A stretch of DNA of 64,000 nucleotides, taken from contig JAPJBO010000304.1 of NCBI GenBank assembly GCA_030068145.1, positions 124,001 through 188,000 on the forward strand, written 5' to 3'. Source of the stretch: Diplonema papillatum (Eukaryota; Euglenozoa; Diplonemea; Diplonemida; Diplonemidae). A program made the position numbers and the translations under genes. The notes beneath the pieces were generated by a model. The model saw only the letters and a list, made by a program, of their open reading frames with translations. It had not been told where the DNA came from and did not search any database. How positions within the stretch are numbered: position 1 is the stretch's first letter; each line of letters starts with the position of its first letter. Below are positions 9,925 to 20,114 of this stretch, piece by piece.

Positions 9925-10141
9925 CTTGCACAAAAGTAAGAGAGAACCCCACAAGAGGCCCTATCCCCCCGCCTGTATAATTGAATGGTGTCATCCGGTG
10001 GCCTTCCTTGGGTGTACGAGGGGTCTACTCGGGAAATGCAAAAAATCTCCAGAAATTGCAATCTTACCGTGTACTTGGAAACATCTTAGTATGTTTCATG
10101 GGAAGTTGAGTTTTCTACTGTGGATCACACCCATTGAAGTC

Positions 10142-10216
10142 GGGTTAGTAACGAGGAACGACGAGCCGAAGAGGGAGTGTTTCCCGCTGAGCTCCGGCGC
10201 TTCGCGGAGGGTGATG
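10142..10216 (-). pseudogene. 75-bp scrap of the CWC27 exon
   Basis: Repeats the segment around GCTCAGCGGGAAACACTCCC next to the flank repeat, then is interrupted by a dispersed repeat at 10218. A similar scrap lies at 11000-11045, joined to unrelated sequence. Both are edges of the same unit with different break points. Confidence 0.65.
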
Positions 10217-10217
10217 A

Positions 10218-10430
10218 AATACTCGAGGGGCTGCCTTGTGCTTACTTCGAAGGAGGCTGGAGGGGGAGAAACAATACAACTACAAAATGGGTCTTTTTTG
10301 TTGAACGCTTACGCCGGCCACTGAACCCAGATTCACCTGTGTTTCGTGTGGGCTACAGCCTTTGATCTTTTGCAGCTGGCAGCCTCCTCAAGTATTTCCT
10401 ACATAGCAGGTGCTTATACAAAAAAACTGC
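10218..10430 (+). repeat. Dispersed ~210-bp repeat (AAATACTCGAGG family), inserted in a CWC27 copy
   Basis: The family begins AAATACTCGAGG and carries AACAATACAACTACAAAATG, TTCGTGTGGGCTACAGC and, near its end, CCTCAAGTATTTCCTAC then GCAGGTGCTTATAC. The first 12 bp and CCTCAAGTATTT form a near-perfect inverted pair. Other copies: 14370-14425 (partial), 20115-20360, 20378-20690, 26250-26400, 28632-28830, 37515-37765, 57923-58130, with pieces at 58415-58560. Here it lies between two CWC27 fragments. A frame reading TTTKWVFFVER recurs through it and is a by-product of the repeat. Confidence 0.85.
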
Positions 10431-10439
10431 CAGCGGCTG

Positions 10440-10774
10440 TCGCCGACTTCGCCGGCCATCGCGACCATGGCCCGGTCCTTGAACCGCAGGCGCGCGTGCG
10501 TCTCCGTTTTGAACGCCTTTCCGAGGTGGTGCGTGCTCGCGCCGCCGGTCCCCGTCCCCGTCCCCGTAGGGTCGCCGGTCTGCACGCAGAAGCCCTTGAC
10601 GACCCGGTGGAAGGGGCTGCCGTCGAAGTACTGGTTGACGCAGTGCTGGAGGAAATTCCGGCACGTCACCGGGCACTCCTTCGCCCACAGCTCGATGCAC
10701 ACGTCGCCCAGCGACGTGTGCAGCATCACCTTCCCGGACGTGGGCAGGTCGAACGCCTCCGACGGCACCGCCAT
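10440..10774 (-). pseudogene. Truncated 5' copy of the CWC27 exon (copy 3)
   Basis: From ATG at 10774 it repeats the start of the cyclophilin frame through RAMVAMAGEVGD. It then joins the dispersed repeat, so it lacks the second half of the fold. A 6-bp expansion lengthens the Gly-Thr stretch by one GT pair relative to the parent. Its upstream ~100 bp (CAAGAGGCCCTATCCCCCCG on the plus strand) match the parent's leader, so the leader was copied with the exon start. Confidence 0.8.
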
Positions 10775-11284
10775 CTTGCACAAAGGTAAGAGAGAACCCC
10801 ACAAGAGGCCCTATCCCCCCGCCTGTATAATTGAATGGTGTCATCCGGTGGCCTTCCTTGGGTGTACGAGGGGTCTACTCGGGAAATGCAAAAAAATCGC
10901 TAGACATTGCAATCTTACCGTGTACTTGGGAAGCTCTTAGCATGGGTTTCATGGGAAGTTGAGTTTTCTACTGTGGATCACACCCATTGAAGTCGGGTTA
11001 GTAACGAGGAACGACGGGCCGAAGAGGGAGTGTTTCCCGCTGAGGATTTCGTTTGCCATTACCAGCATCAGCGGGCTGGTGTGCCTGTACGCTTCCTGTG
11101 CTGACGCAGGAAGTTCTCGCAACGCGACCGGGGGATTTTTAGCGGAAAATAAAAGAGAGAGCAAAACCCTTTTTGTTTGGATAATAAAACCCACACACAA
11201 AAAGCTCGCTGGCTCGGTTTTTGCTTCTTCGCTAAAAAACAGCGTAACACGAGCGTAACATGATAATTTTCGCTAAGAAACAGC

Positions 11285-11390
11285 GTACCGTGCGCCGGGG
11301 GGCGTGCCCCCCGGACCCCCAATTTGGCCCAATTTGATGTACCATACCGTTCGCCGGGGGGCGAAGCCCCCCGGACCCCCCCCTCTCCTA
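11285..11390. repeat. GC palindromes with CCCCCCGGACCCCC
   Basis: Two hairpin-forming motifs of the form CCGGGGGGCG...GCCCCCCGG followed by ACCCCC, about 60 bp apart. Similar but not identical motifs occur at 27365-27395 and 54870-54905. They lie between genes; a hairpin role (3' end or boundary) is possible but unproven. Confidence 0.5.
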
Positions 11391-12199
11391 GAGTCGTGTG
11401 GGGGATGAAACGAACTTGCACTCTAAAAAAGGACCTTGCCGTGAGCGCGGGTCAAGGGCCAAGCAATGTTCTAGGCTGCTCTCCACCTCTCCACCCCCAA
11501 ACAATTATGGATGGTAAAAATGATGGACAGCCAGCACAGATGGATAATTTTACTTCCATCATCTTTCCTTTTAGGGTAATTGAATGGTGTCATCAGGTGG
11601 CCCTACTTGTACAAGGGGTCTACTCGGAAAGTACTAAGTGCCAGAAATTGCAATATTTGGGGTGTACAGCAGGACACCTCGTCCAGGTGGGTAGCGTCAC
11701 CTCCCCGATGCGAGCTGATTGCCGGATGGATGCGGGCAACTGCACCTTTGTACCACCGACTCCCTCTGGGTGCTTCCAGGTTACGCGCAATCGGGGGTTT
11801 GAAGCATGATGATTAATATCAAAAGCCCGCACCCACGCGGCGTTGACTGTGGCTGGTCTTTGTAAGGGCTGCCTTGTTGTTACTTTGATCAAACTCACAC
11901 TAAGCTGAAACTACTACTACCAACCGAAGCAGTGCCGCGAAGACGAGCAGGCTAAGGCAGGGAACATAGAGGAGTCGGGATCTCGGCCGCGGAAACAAAC
12001 AGTACGCGGGGCAAGAAGCGACCGAAGCATGACACGGCGCGTGCAAAGAGGTAGTCTGTAGCGGCTTGTGCAGTCTATCGACACAGACTGTTGCTGCATA
12101 ACAAGTTCCAACTACTACTATTACTACGACGGACAGACGGCATGGCAAACCCTGGCTTTCTCCTACAGGCTACTGTCGCCGACCTCCCTCGCCTCCCCC

Positions 12200-12694
12200 C
12201 CCTCCTACCTCTTTTGATCCCGGTGGCGGACATATGGCGGCATGAGTGCAGTACAACCGTTGTCGTCGGCAGCATTCACGTTGGCACCAGCCAATAACAA
12301 TTCTTTCACCATGCCACGTTCGCCGTCCGCACTGGCCATAATGAGTGCAGTCGTACCGTCGTTGTTTGCAGCATTCACGTTGGCACCAGCCAATAACAAT
12401 TCTTTCAATCCCATGTTCGAGGCGTGCAGCGGCCGCCATGAGTGCAGTACTACCGTCGTTGGTTGCAGCATTCACGTTGGCACCGGCCAATAACAATTCT
12501 TTCACGATCCCATGTTCGTCGCGTGCAGCGGCCGCCATGAGTGCAGTACTACCGTCGCAGTTTCCAGCATTCACGTTGGCACCGGCCAATAACAATTCTT
12601 TCACAATGCCATGTTCGCCGCAATCACTCGCCTCAATGAGTGCAGTCTTACTGCTCTTGGCAGCAGCATTCACGTTGGCACCGGCTAACAACAA
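12200..12694 (-). pseudogene. Ankyrin-repeat protein fragment with a frameshift
   Basis: The minus strand encodes at least four ankyrin units, recognisable by KELLLAGANVNA and GSTALMAAA. The first three (12694 to about 12415) are in one frame. The rest (GLKELLLAGANVNAANNDGT ... MVKELLLAGANVNAADDNGC) are in another, after a frameshift near 12413. No start codon is seen: the 5' end stops in sequence that recurs at 62712 and 62882 (AAATTTGTTGCATTAGTGTG). Ankyrin units mediate protein binding; partners cannot be inferred. Either a decayed gene or a sequencing indel in a live one. Confidence 0.75.
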
Positions 12695-13215
12695 TGTAAA
12701 TTTGTTGCATTAGTGTGATTGTCAGGCCTCCGACTACTCTGAGCAACGCACTACAACAATGCTTTCGTGATGTCCTTGCTACTCTTGCTCTTGCTACCAC
12801 TGGCCACAATGAGCGCAGTTACACCCCAGTAGTTAGTTGTGCATCAACGTGAGCACCGCTAGTCCGCAGCAGTCGATCGACGACGTCTGCGTGGCCTTGA
12901 AAGCTTGCAAGGATCAGGCCTGTGGCTCCGGTTTTGCAATACACGACAATGTCGGCGAGGGCAACCATCCTTTTTCAGTTCCTCTTTCACCGGCACCTGA
13001 TGTGTTGTGAAACGGCAGCGAGTGCCTCCTTTCGGTCGTACTAAGTGCCAGAAATTGCAATATTTGGGGTGTACAGCAGGACACCTCGTCGCAGGTGGGT
13101 AGCGGTGAGGGCCTTCCGCAGCGCTGCCCTCGCCGTCGTTCCTCGTTGGTGCGCACGTAGTCCACACCGTGCTGCACACCCCGTCAAAGGACGGGCGCTC
13201 CACAGCAAAGCTGCG

Positions 13216-13490
13216 TCAGGCGGACTGTCGCAGCTGCCCCCGCAACGCATGGTGCCGCTCGGCCCGTCGCATGTCCAGCAGGACCCGCCCTCGCACTTTC
13301 ATGGTGCCGAGGTCAAACCCGTCGTACTCAGCCCCGACCGGGGGGATCCCGTCGGTGATCGCGATACCGACGGGCCCAGACCCCGTCGGAGCATCCCGCC
13401 CCCTTCGCCATACAGCCGGCAGATGCGCTTCATGCGTTCGCGCACGTTCAGCAACCGCTCGCACGAGTCCAGCAGCGGGCATAGCACTCA
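13216..13490 (-). CDS. Possible terminal exon or gene fragment, unknown
   Basis: The minus-strand frame GPVGIAITDGIPPVGAEYDG ... TMKVRGRVLLDMRRAERHH ends in a stop at 13216 and looks like real protein. The 5' part (LLDSCERLLNVRERMKRIC, from about 13480) is in another frame. A splice or frameshift near 13395 is therefore needed. No family recognised. Confidence 0.3.
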
Positions 13491-14689
13491 GTAAGGGCGC
13501 GCCAGCACGGGGTCTTGCAGTTTACTGAGGGAATAGGAGCAAGACGCATGACTAGATGAGCACGACCACCTCGAATCGACACGAGGAGAATTCGGGGGGT
13601 GCTGGCTTCTGCAACTAACGATTTTTTCCGGCAAAAAGGTAGCACTCCTCAACTAGCCCGAACCAACAACAGGATCAAAGAAATGGTAATCGTGGTAAAC
13701 TTTCTTTTTGTTCCTTTTACGGCTATTCTCTCCTTTTATGCGTCTTTTGCTCTCTATTGCTGGGAATACCGGTATTCCTGGACTTTTGGTGCTGAAGGAA
13801 GGGATGAATCCGTTCACTTCACCCCCCACGTGGCGCTCGTTTAGCAGGGGCTGCCGAGTCGCGTCGAAAAGTCAGTCACACCTTCCCGAGTATTTTTTGG
13901 TCCTTCGCCAGGACGGTCAGCACCGCGGAAACGCTCCGGGAGGTGCCCCTGTTCACCGGCCCAAAGACCCCTCCCCGCAATCCTGGTGCGGAGACTCTTC
14001 AGGCCCGCTTTCGTGAAGGTGTTGATTAAACCCCGAATGACTTTCAACCGTAAATGGCAGTCCTTGACGTCACGTAGTCGCACATGCACATGTTCCGATG
14101 GTACCGCCTGCCGAAAGAACCGGGCTATGCCAGGTATAGTGGTCATGCTTCTAGAAGGGTGCAAAAGGAGAAGTGCTTAGGTTTGTTTTACCGAGAGCAG
14201 TGGTTACGTCGTAGAAACGACGGAGTGGCGTCAGAGTTAGCGAAGCGGTGTAAATGAAACTCCCTCCCGGCCCACCACCCCCAACCCGAGCTCCTTTCGG
14301 TTATTCGGAGACTGTCGACCTTACCTCAGGTCCACCCTTTACGAAGGGGGGACATGTATCTACCGCCACTAAACTCAGATTTACCTGTGTTTCGTGTGGG
14401 CTGCAGCACATTTACCTCATTTTTGTGGTGTGATCCAAACCAAGTTCTGCCGGGTTCCTGCCGGGCTCTTACCGGGGGGGGGGTGTCCATATTTCTTTTT
14501 TGGCGGCTTGCATCTCCCACCGAGTCGCTGCTAGCTCTTTCAGGCATTTGTCGACGCTTCACGCAGTACCTGCCGCGATATGGCAACAGAATAGTCTTCA
14601 AACTCCCTGGATATGCAGTGCTGAGGTCGGGTGTCAATCACCGAGAACAGGAGAGCCGCGAGGGTTAAGTAGTGTATAGAAGCCTCCAT

Positions 14690-14760
14690 AGATGCCCCCG
14701 GGTGGGTATATTGGGTATACCCATCCCTTAAATCCCTCATGGGGGCATTTCTTAGGCCGG
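14690..14760. repeat. Palindromic GGGTATA/TATACCC and CCCCATGAGGG segment
   Basis: A ~70-bp stretch with GTGGGTATATTGGGTATACCCA and flanking inverted CCCCCGGG/CATGGGGGC pieces, able to fold as nested hairpins. Nothing else supportable as a gene is seen in 13.5-15.0 kb. Confidence 0.4.
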
Positions 14761-15063
14761 CGTGCTATTCTGGAGAATCTGCAGAACCTCAACTGAAATG
14801 TGAACCGCATCCATCCAGCAGCTACAGGCATGACAGAGTTGGCTTCCGTTCGGACGTCGTGAGCTGTCAGGCTCGGACGACAGTGACTGGAGAACTTTGA
14901 TATGGTTGCATGGCATGCTACCTGGTGCGACTTTCAAATGCACCCGCCGGTATCCTGGTATATCCGGGCATCTATGTGATCTGAAGGAAAGGGAAATCAA
15001 GAACGATTTTCGGGAGATTTCATGTCGGAGCTTGCAAAAATCTGTAGCATAGCGGTTCTGGCT

Positions 15064-16062
15064 CACGCACCTGATGCTCCGGGATGCGGGTGCATCTCAT
15101 TTTTGCGCCTTCGTCGTGTTTGTGCCCACAGCTTGTGTCGGGTCGTGTCGCATCAGAATTGCCAGAGTCATCACTAATGTCTGCGGTCACGCACCTGCTG
15201 CTCCGGAATGCGGGTACATCGCACTTTTGGCGCCTTCGTCGTGTTTGTGCCCACAGCTTGTGTCGAGTCGTGTCGCATCAGAATTGCCAGAGTCATCACT
15301 AATGTCTGCGGTCACGCACCTGCTGCTCCGGAATGCGGGTACATCGCACTTTTGGCGCCTTCGTCGTGTTTGTGCCCACAGCTTGTGTCGAGTCGTGTCG
15401 CATCAGAATTGCCAGAGTCATCACTAATGTCTGCGGTCACGCACCTGCTGCTCCGGAATGCGGGTACATCGCACTTTTGGCGCCTTCGTCGTGTTTGTGC
15501 CCACAGCTTGTGTCGAGTCGTGTCGCATCAGAATTGCCAGAGTCATCACTAATGTCTGCGGTCACGCACCTGCTGCTCCGGAATGCGGGTACATCGCACT
15601 TTTGGCGCCTTCGTCGTGTTTGTGCCCACAGCTTGTGTCGAGTCGTGTCGCATCAGAATTGCCAGAGTCATCACTAATGTCTGCGGTCACGCACCTGCTG
15701 CTCCGGAATGCGGGTACATCGCACTTTTGGCGCCTTCGTCGTGTTTGTGCCCACAGCTTGTGTCGAGTCGTGTCGCATCAGAATTGCCAGAGTCATCACT
15801 AATGTCTGCGGTCACGCACCTGCTGCTCCGGAATGCGGGTACATCGCACTTTTGGCGCCTTCGTCGTGTTTGTGCCCACAGCTTGTGTCGAGTCGTGTCG
15901 CATCAGAATTGCCAGAGTCATCACTAATGTCTGCGGTCACGCACCTGCTGCTCCGGAATGCGGGTACATCGCACTTTTGGCGCCTTCGTCGTGTTTGTGC
16001 CCACAGCTTGTGTCGAGTCGTGTCGCATCAGAATTGCCAGAGTCACCACTAATGGCTGCGGC
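15064..16062. repeat. 125-bp satellite, eight copies
   Basis: CACGCACCTG starts units at 15064, 15188, 15313, 15438, 15563, 15688, 15813 and 15938, a period of 125 bp after a first diverged unit of 124. Internal copies are essentially identical; the first and last carry substitutions, as expected when unequal exchange homogenises the middle. 125 is not a multiple of three, so the offset frames of 114 residues that it yields are by-products. Confidence 0.95.
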
Positions 16063-16599
16063 AACGCTGTCGTCAACAACAGTTCAACGCAAAACCTCGC
16101 TTGGAGTGTCCGCTTTACTGTCGTGGTCTGCCAATTATTCAGAAGCCTAGTAGAAACACCTCGCACATGTTGCTTCTCGGCGTGCTGCTTCAGCTCATCC
16201 AATCAGCCTTTTGTCTGATTCTTCAATGTTCGCCACTAACTTTGACTTCGGCCAAGATGGACATGATGTCAAGCCTGGCGAAAGGGCCTGCTCCGCCAGA
16301 AGCGGTTTTGCCCAAGTTGCAGTGTAATCAACCTCTGCAAGCACGGCAGTCCGTCGTTCTAGCGTTTATTGTGTTCTTTTCGCTCGTTCGCCTTCGCTGC
16401 CCAGGGACTGCAGCTTAAGCGTCAAGTCGCATTTTCCGTGCTTGCAAATCCACGGTTCAGAGGTGACAAGAACCGGTAGATGCTAGTCGTAAGCAGAGCT
16501 TGGCCAGCAAGCATCTCTCACTCCCTGACTGACCCTTGTTCGGGTACTTGTCGCCGAATTCGAAACTACGCGTGGCTGGGACTGCCCCCCGCTGGACAG

Positions 16600-17470
16600 C
16601 TTCTAGAAAAGTGCCGAGGCGGACCATCATCAGCGCGGAGCCTGAGTGTCTGCAGACAGGACAGCGGTGTGAGTCTGATTTGTCAGGCGGCAGTTCGTAG
16701 CTCGTCACAGCCAGGACCACCCGTGCTACTAGAGCACAGGCGAATCCGTCACGGGAGAAGGCCCCTACACGACGAAGGAGGGAAGAGGCGGAGGCGACGC
16801 CGTCAGCTCTTGTTGTGCAACCGCTGGACCGCCTGCTACCACACGGACGCTGGCGGCCCGCTACGGGTTGTACTTGCGGTGCAGGTTCTTAAGTGTCGTG
16901 GGATTGCAAGAACGTGCTTATGCTCAGGTCCCGTCTGCAGCCGTGTTTCGGTCCTTTAAGCCGAGGCGGACCATCATCAGCGCGGAACCTGAGTGCAGTG
17001 TGAGTCTGGTTTGCCAGGCGGCTGTTCGTAGCTCGCCACAGCCAGGACCACCCGTGCTAGAGCACAGGCGAATCCGTCACGGGGAGGCGGCAGCGGCAGC
17101 GACGAAGGAGGGGAGAGGCGGAGGCGACGCCGTCAGCTCTTGTTGTGCAACCGCTGGACCGTCTGCTCCCATGCGCCGTCCGTGCGGACGCTGGCGGCCC
17201 GCTCCGGGTTGTACTTGCGGTGCAGGTTCTTCGAGAGCTCGCAATCTTTGTCCAAAGTGTCGTGGGATTGCAAGAACGTGCTTGGAATGGATATATGCTC
17301 AACACCGCACTGGTCCCGTCTGCAGCCGTATTTCGGTCCTTTAAGCCACGGACACATGAGGCGGACCATCATCAGCGCGGAACCTGAGAGGACAGCGGTG
17401 TGAGTCTGATTTGGCAGGCGGCAGTTCGTAGCTCGTCACAGCCAGGACCACCCGTGCTACTAGAGCACAG
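16600..17470 (-). pseudogene. Two or three degraded copies of the terminal exon of the repeat-motif gene
   Basis: Sequence from the terminal exon at 17535-17779 recurs at about 17130-17265 (ELSKNLHRKYNPERAASVRT ... VQRLHNKS, same stop) and, shorter, at about 16800-16890. Each copy is followed on the plus strand by the same flank (CGGACCATCATCAGCGCGGA, AGCCAGGACCACCCGTGCTA). The flank alone recurs at 26905-27115. These are copies of exon end plus downstream sequence. Confidence 0.7.
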
Positions 17471-17534
17471 GCGAATCCGTCACGGGGAGAAGGCCCCTAC
17501 ACGAGGAAGGAGGGGAGAGGCGGAGGCGACGCCG

Positions 17535-17779
17535 TCAGCTCTTGTTGTGCAACCGCTGGACCGTCTGCTCCCACGCGCCGTCCGTGCGGACGCTGGCGGC
17601 CCGCTCCGGGTTGTACTTGCGGTGCAGGTTCTTCGAGAGCTCGCGGTCTTTGTCCAAAGTGTCGTACAGCTTCTTCACCATCACCGCCTGCTGCTCCCGA
17701 GCAAGCACCTTGCGCGGCAGACGGTCCGTCAGGTACTGCTCTTCTAGCAGCCGCCGCTTGTCGACCTTGGCTTGGCGTG
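17535..17779 (-). CDS. Repeat-motif protein, terminal exon
   Basis: The acceptor ATAAATCAG ends at 17780. The exon continues RQAKVDKRRLLEEQYLTDRL, then QAVMVKKLYDTLDKDRELSK, then NPERAASVRTDGAWEQTVQR, and stops at 17535-17537. It joins in phase 1 to the exon ending at 18766, giving VYTQARQAKVDKRRLLEEQY. The joined protein repeats a ~30-50 residue motif of the form 'Q..xVxR(L/V)(Y/F)......R...(L)...(Y)' three or four times: RCVDRVFGEALQRRRDEMQA, LFIDKVYTQARQAKVDKRRL, VMVKKLYDTLDKDRELSKNL. I know this motif from conserved trypanosomatid proteins of unknown role; it is probably helical. The intron before it carries the shared acceptor block and a copy of the TTAACAATGCATTGTT element. Confidence 0.7.
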
Positions 17780-17890
17780 CTGATTTATAGCGTTATTTAG
17801 TAAAGTTCGCTTGAAATTCCGGGGTTTTAGGGTCTCCGTGTGACCGTTCATGAGATGGGTTCTCTTAGAGCAAGAAAGGGCTATATGGTT
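17780..17890 (-). other. Shared intron 3' block, ~100 nt (full-length example)
   Basis: On the minus strand: AGAACCCAT..., then CGGAGACCCTAAAACCCCGG, then AATTTCAAGCGAACTTTACT, then ATAAATCAG and the exon. The same order of pieces is found at 47917-48000, 26130-26235, 55268-55330 and, weaker, 54437-54520. It is a repeat that ends exactly at an exon. Confidence 0.65.
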
Positions 17891-18204
17891 ACAGGTTGTA
17901 TATTTGGTGCACGCTTTCGTTATGGGTTATGGCTAGCCATGTCCGGGACTGTTTGTGACCGACACCAAGTACATTCCTTCGCGGAGTGTAGTGTTGGGCC
18001 CCCCACGTTCTACAAGTTGAGCAGGGGTTGCCTTGTAGCCCGTACCGGTCTGTTGTCCGCGTTTGTATGTACTTTCTCGTAGAGTAGTACTTGGGTTTCG
18101 TGACACTTGCGGCACTTCACATGGTGCGGGTTGTATTTGTGGATACGAAGGTCGGTATTTTAAAGTCTCACGGTTTTTCCGAGGGAATCTTGTGGACGCT
18201 CAAG

Positions 18205-18312
18205 GTCAGCCTGCTCAGTTTTGTTTGTGCGCACTAGCGGCTTTTCACCTGATTTGGTGAGTTGTTTCAGTACGCTGCCAACTACCAATTTTAGTACCAG
18301 CAATGCATTGTT
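18205..18312 (-). repeat. TTAACAATGCATTGTT element, inside an intron
   Basis: Matches, in the opposite orientation to the plus strand, the 124-bp insert found at 40690-40800, 41822-41940 and 42451-42570 (GTGCGCACTAGCGGCTTTTC, TTTGGTGAGTTG, ACGCTGCCAACTAC, AACAATGCATTGTTAAC). Another partial copy is at 56685-56740. The placed copies lie in introns or within the 5' end of one. Confidence 0.75.
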
Positions 18313-18765
18313 AACACAAAAACCCCTTTCCCCCTATGTGCGGCGGGCAAAGGACAATAGCGTCACTACTGGACTTGGCGACACGTGGCTGTGCGGCCTT
18401 GGCGACTTGTGGGCCTAGGCACCCATCCTGTGGCAAGCACATGTGGGTAGTTGAGTTGCAGCTCTTGACAAAGATAGATGGAAAGAAAGGAGGTCTTTTT
18501 TATTAGCGTTATTCTTCTCTTTTTCTCGCAAACGGGGGGGTCGGTCCTGCTTTTGGCTTTGTAGGTTCTCCCGACTCCCCAATTCGTGGTTAGCACAAAC
18601 TCAAGAGGTCTAGTCAACTATTCCCTGCAGTATTGGCATACTTTCAAGAAGAAATAAATCAAAATCCACATGTGGTACTTGTCCTGGATCCACACGTGGA
18701 AGCACACGTGGTCATCCTAATCCGGGAACAAGTCGCCAACATGCCGCTCAGAAAAAGCGGGATAC

Positions 18766-19089
18766 CTTGCGTGTAGACCTTGTCGATGAACAGCGCGAGG
18801 TCTTCGGGGTGCAGCACCGGCGGCGGCGAAGGGGTGCCGTAGACGCTTTCTTCGAGGGCCTGCATCTCGTCCCGCCTGCGCTGCAGCGCCTCGCCGAACA
18901 CGCGGTCGACGCACCGGCGCTGCTGCTCGCGCGACAGCCGCACCCGCGGCAGCGGGGCCCCAGCGCTCTGCACGCCCAGCGGCGGCAGCTCCTTCGGCAG
19001 CGCTTGCTTCGTCAGCCGCGCGAACGCGTCCGCCCGCCGACCCTCCGAAGTGGTCACGGGCCGCGTGGTCTGCGGAGGGTTTGGGGTTC
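18766..19089 (-). CDS. Repeat-motif protein, internal exon
   Basis: The acceptor TTGTGCATTTTTCAG is followed by an exon reading RPVTTSEGRRADAFARLTKQ, ALPKELPPLGVQSA, RLSREQQRRCVDRVFGEALQ, then HPEDLALFIDKVYTQ. It ends at CAAG then GTATCC (phase 1). The terminal exon at 17535-17779 completes it in frame. 'LSREQQ...V.RVF' is the start of the repeated motif described there. Earlier exons are not found: upstream lie two truncated copies of this exon's first part and two MITEs. This exon has four T's (GGGTTTTGGGG on the plus strand) where both copies have three, so the copies' reading phase differs. Confidence 0.7.
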
Positions 19090-19152
19090 TGAAAAATGCA
19101 CAACAGCAATCAGCAAATTTGTACCCGGACCGGCAAGTTGAGCTAGCAATTT

Positions 19153-19321
19153 GTAAAGGGGGGGGGGGGTCGTATAATAACAGTTATTTGACACACGTCT
19201 GGTTGGCTAAAAACACTACCACTACTTGATCCTGCTACTGTTCGGCTACCCGGAACTTTTTTTAGTATTCGACAACGAATACCGCGAATTTAACACAGGT
19301 GTTATTATTCGACCCCCTTTA
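19153..19321 (+). mobile_element. MITE (TCGAATAATAACA family), copy B
   Basis: Both ends are present: TAAAGGGGGGGGGG TCG(T)ATAATAACA on the left and GTTATTATTCGACCCCCTTTA on the right, i.e. terminal inverted repeats of about 24 bp including TAAAG/CTTTA. No coding capacity. It separates the genuine exon from its first truncated copy. Confidence 0.85.
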
Positions 19322-19440
19322 CCCGAACTGGCAATTTTTGAGCTTGTTCTATGCGTTATACTGGAAAATAGTGAGCTTGTTCTCGAAGGGTATAGTACGA
19401 TGATAAGTGATGATACGCGCTGGTATCAGGCTCGAGTCCC

Positions 19441-19575
19441 ACTCACCCCAGCGGCGGCAGCTCCTTCGGCAGCGCTTGCTTCGTCAGCCGCACGAACGCG
19501 TCCGCCCGCCGACCCTCCGAAGTGGTCACGGGCCGCGTGGTCTGCGGAGGGTTTGGGGTTCTGAAAAATGCACAA
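19441..19575 (-). pseudogene. Truncated copy of the repeat-motif exon (copy 1)
   Basis: Repeats the acceptor and the first ~40 codons (RPVTTSEGRRADAF ... LPKELPPL) of the exon at 18766-19089, then breaks at the GGCGGCAG codons. A lone acceptor with a partial exon. Confidence 0.8.
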
Positions 19576-19641
19576 CAGCAATCAGCAAATTTGTAACCGG
19601 ACCGGCAAAGTTTGAGCCAGCAATTTGTACCCGGACCGGCA

Positions 19642-19806
19642 AGGGGGGGGTCGAATAATAACAGTTACTTGACACACGTCTGGTTGTCTAAAAACACTAC
19701 CACTACTTGATCCTGCTACTGTTCGGCTACCCGGAACTTTTTTTAGTATTCGACAACGAATACCACGAATTTTAGCACGGGTGTTATTATTCGACCCCCC
19801 CCTTTA
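19642..19806 (+). mobile_element. MITE (TCGAATAATAACA family), copy C
   Basis: Left end AAGGGGGGGTCGAATAATAA, right end GTTATTATTCGACCCCCCCC followed by TTTA. The interior is nearly identical to copy B. The whole exon-fragment plus MITE segment looks duplicated as a unit (19130-19600 versus 19620-20110). Confidence 0.85.
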
Positions 19807-19942
19807 CCCGAACTGGCAATTTTTGAGCTTGTTCTATGCGTTATAGGTACCCGGACTGGAAAATAGTGAGCTTGTTCTCGAAGGGTATAGTACGATGATA
19901 AGTGATGATACGCGCTGGTATCAGGCTCGAGTCCCACTCATT

Positions 19943-20075
19943 CCAGCGGCGGCAGCTCCTTCGGCAGCGCTTGCTTCGTCAGCCGCGCGAACGCGTCCGC
20001 CCGCCGACCCTCCGAAGTGGTCACGGGCCGCATCGTCTGCGGAGGGTTTGGGGTTCTGAAAAATGCACGACAGCA
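19943..20075 (-). pseudogene. Truncated copy of the repeat-motif exon (copy 2)
   Basis: Same extent as copy 1, with RPVTTSEGRRADAF preceded by NPPQTM; the break is at LPPLE. Immediately upstream (minus strand) it retains the acceptor TTTTTCAG. Confidence 0.8.
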
Positions 20076-20114
20076 ATCAGCAAATTTGTACCCGGACCGG
20101 CAGATTTTGAACCA

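Noticed and set aside
10177-10365. Conserved short protein TTTKWVFFVER recurring at several sites
   Set aside because: It follows the AAATACTCGAGG dispersed repeat exactly, is cut differently in each copy and has no consistent start.
11324-11898. Short frames around 11.3-11.9 kb on both strands
   Set aside because: They cover GC palindromes and a scrap of the CWC27 flank repeat; no conserved frame between copies.
15064-16062. CRISPR-like array
   Set aside because: Units are contiguous 125-bp copies with no unique spacers; the context is eukaryotic.
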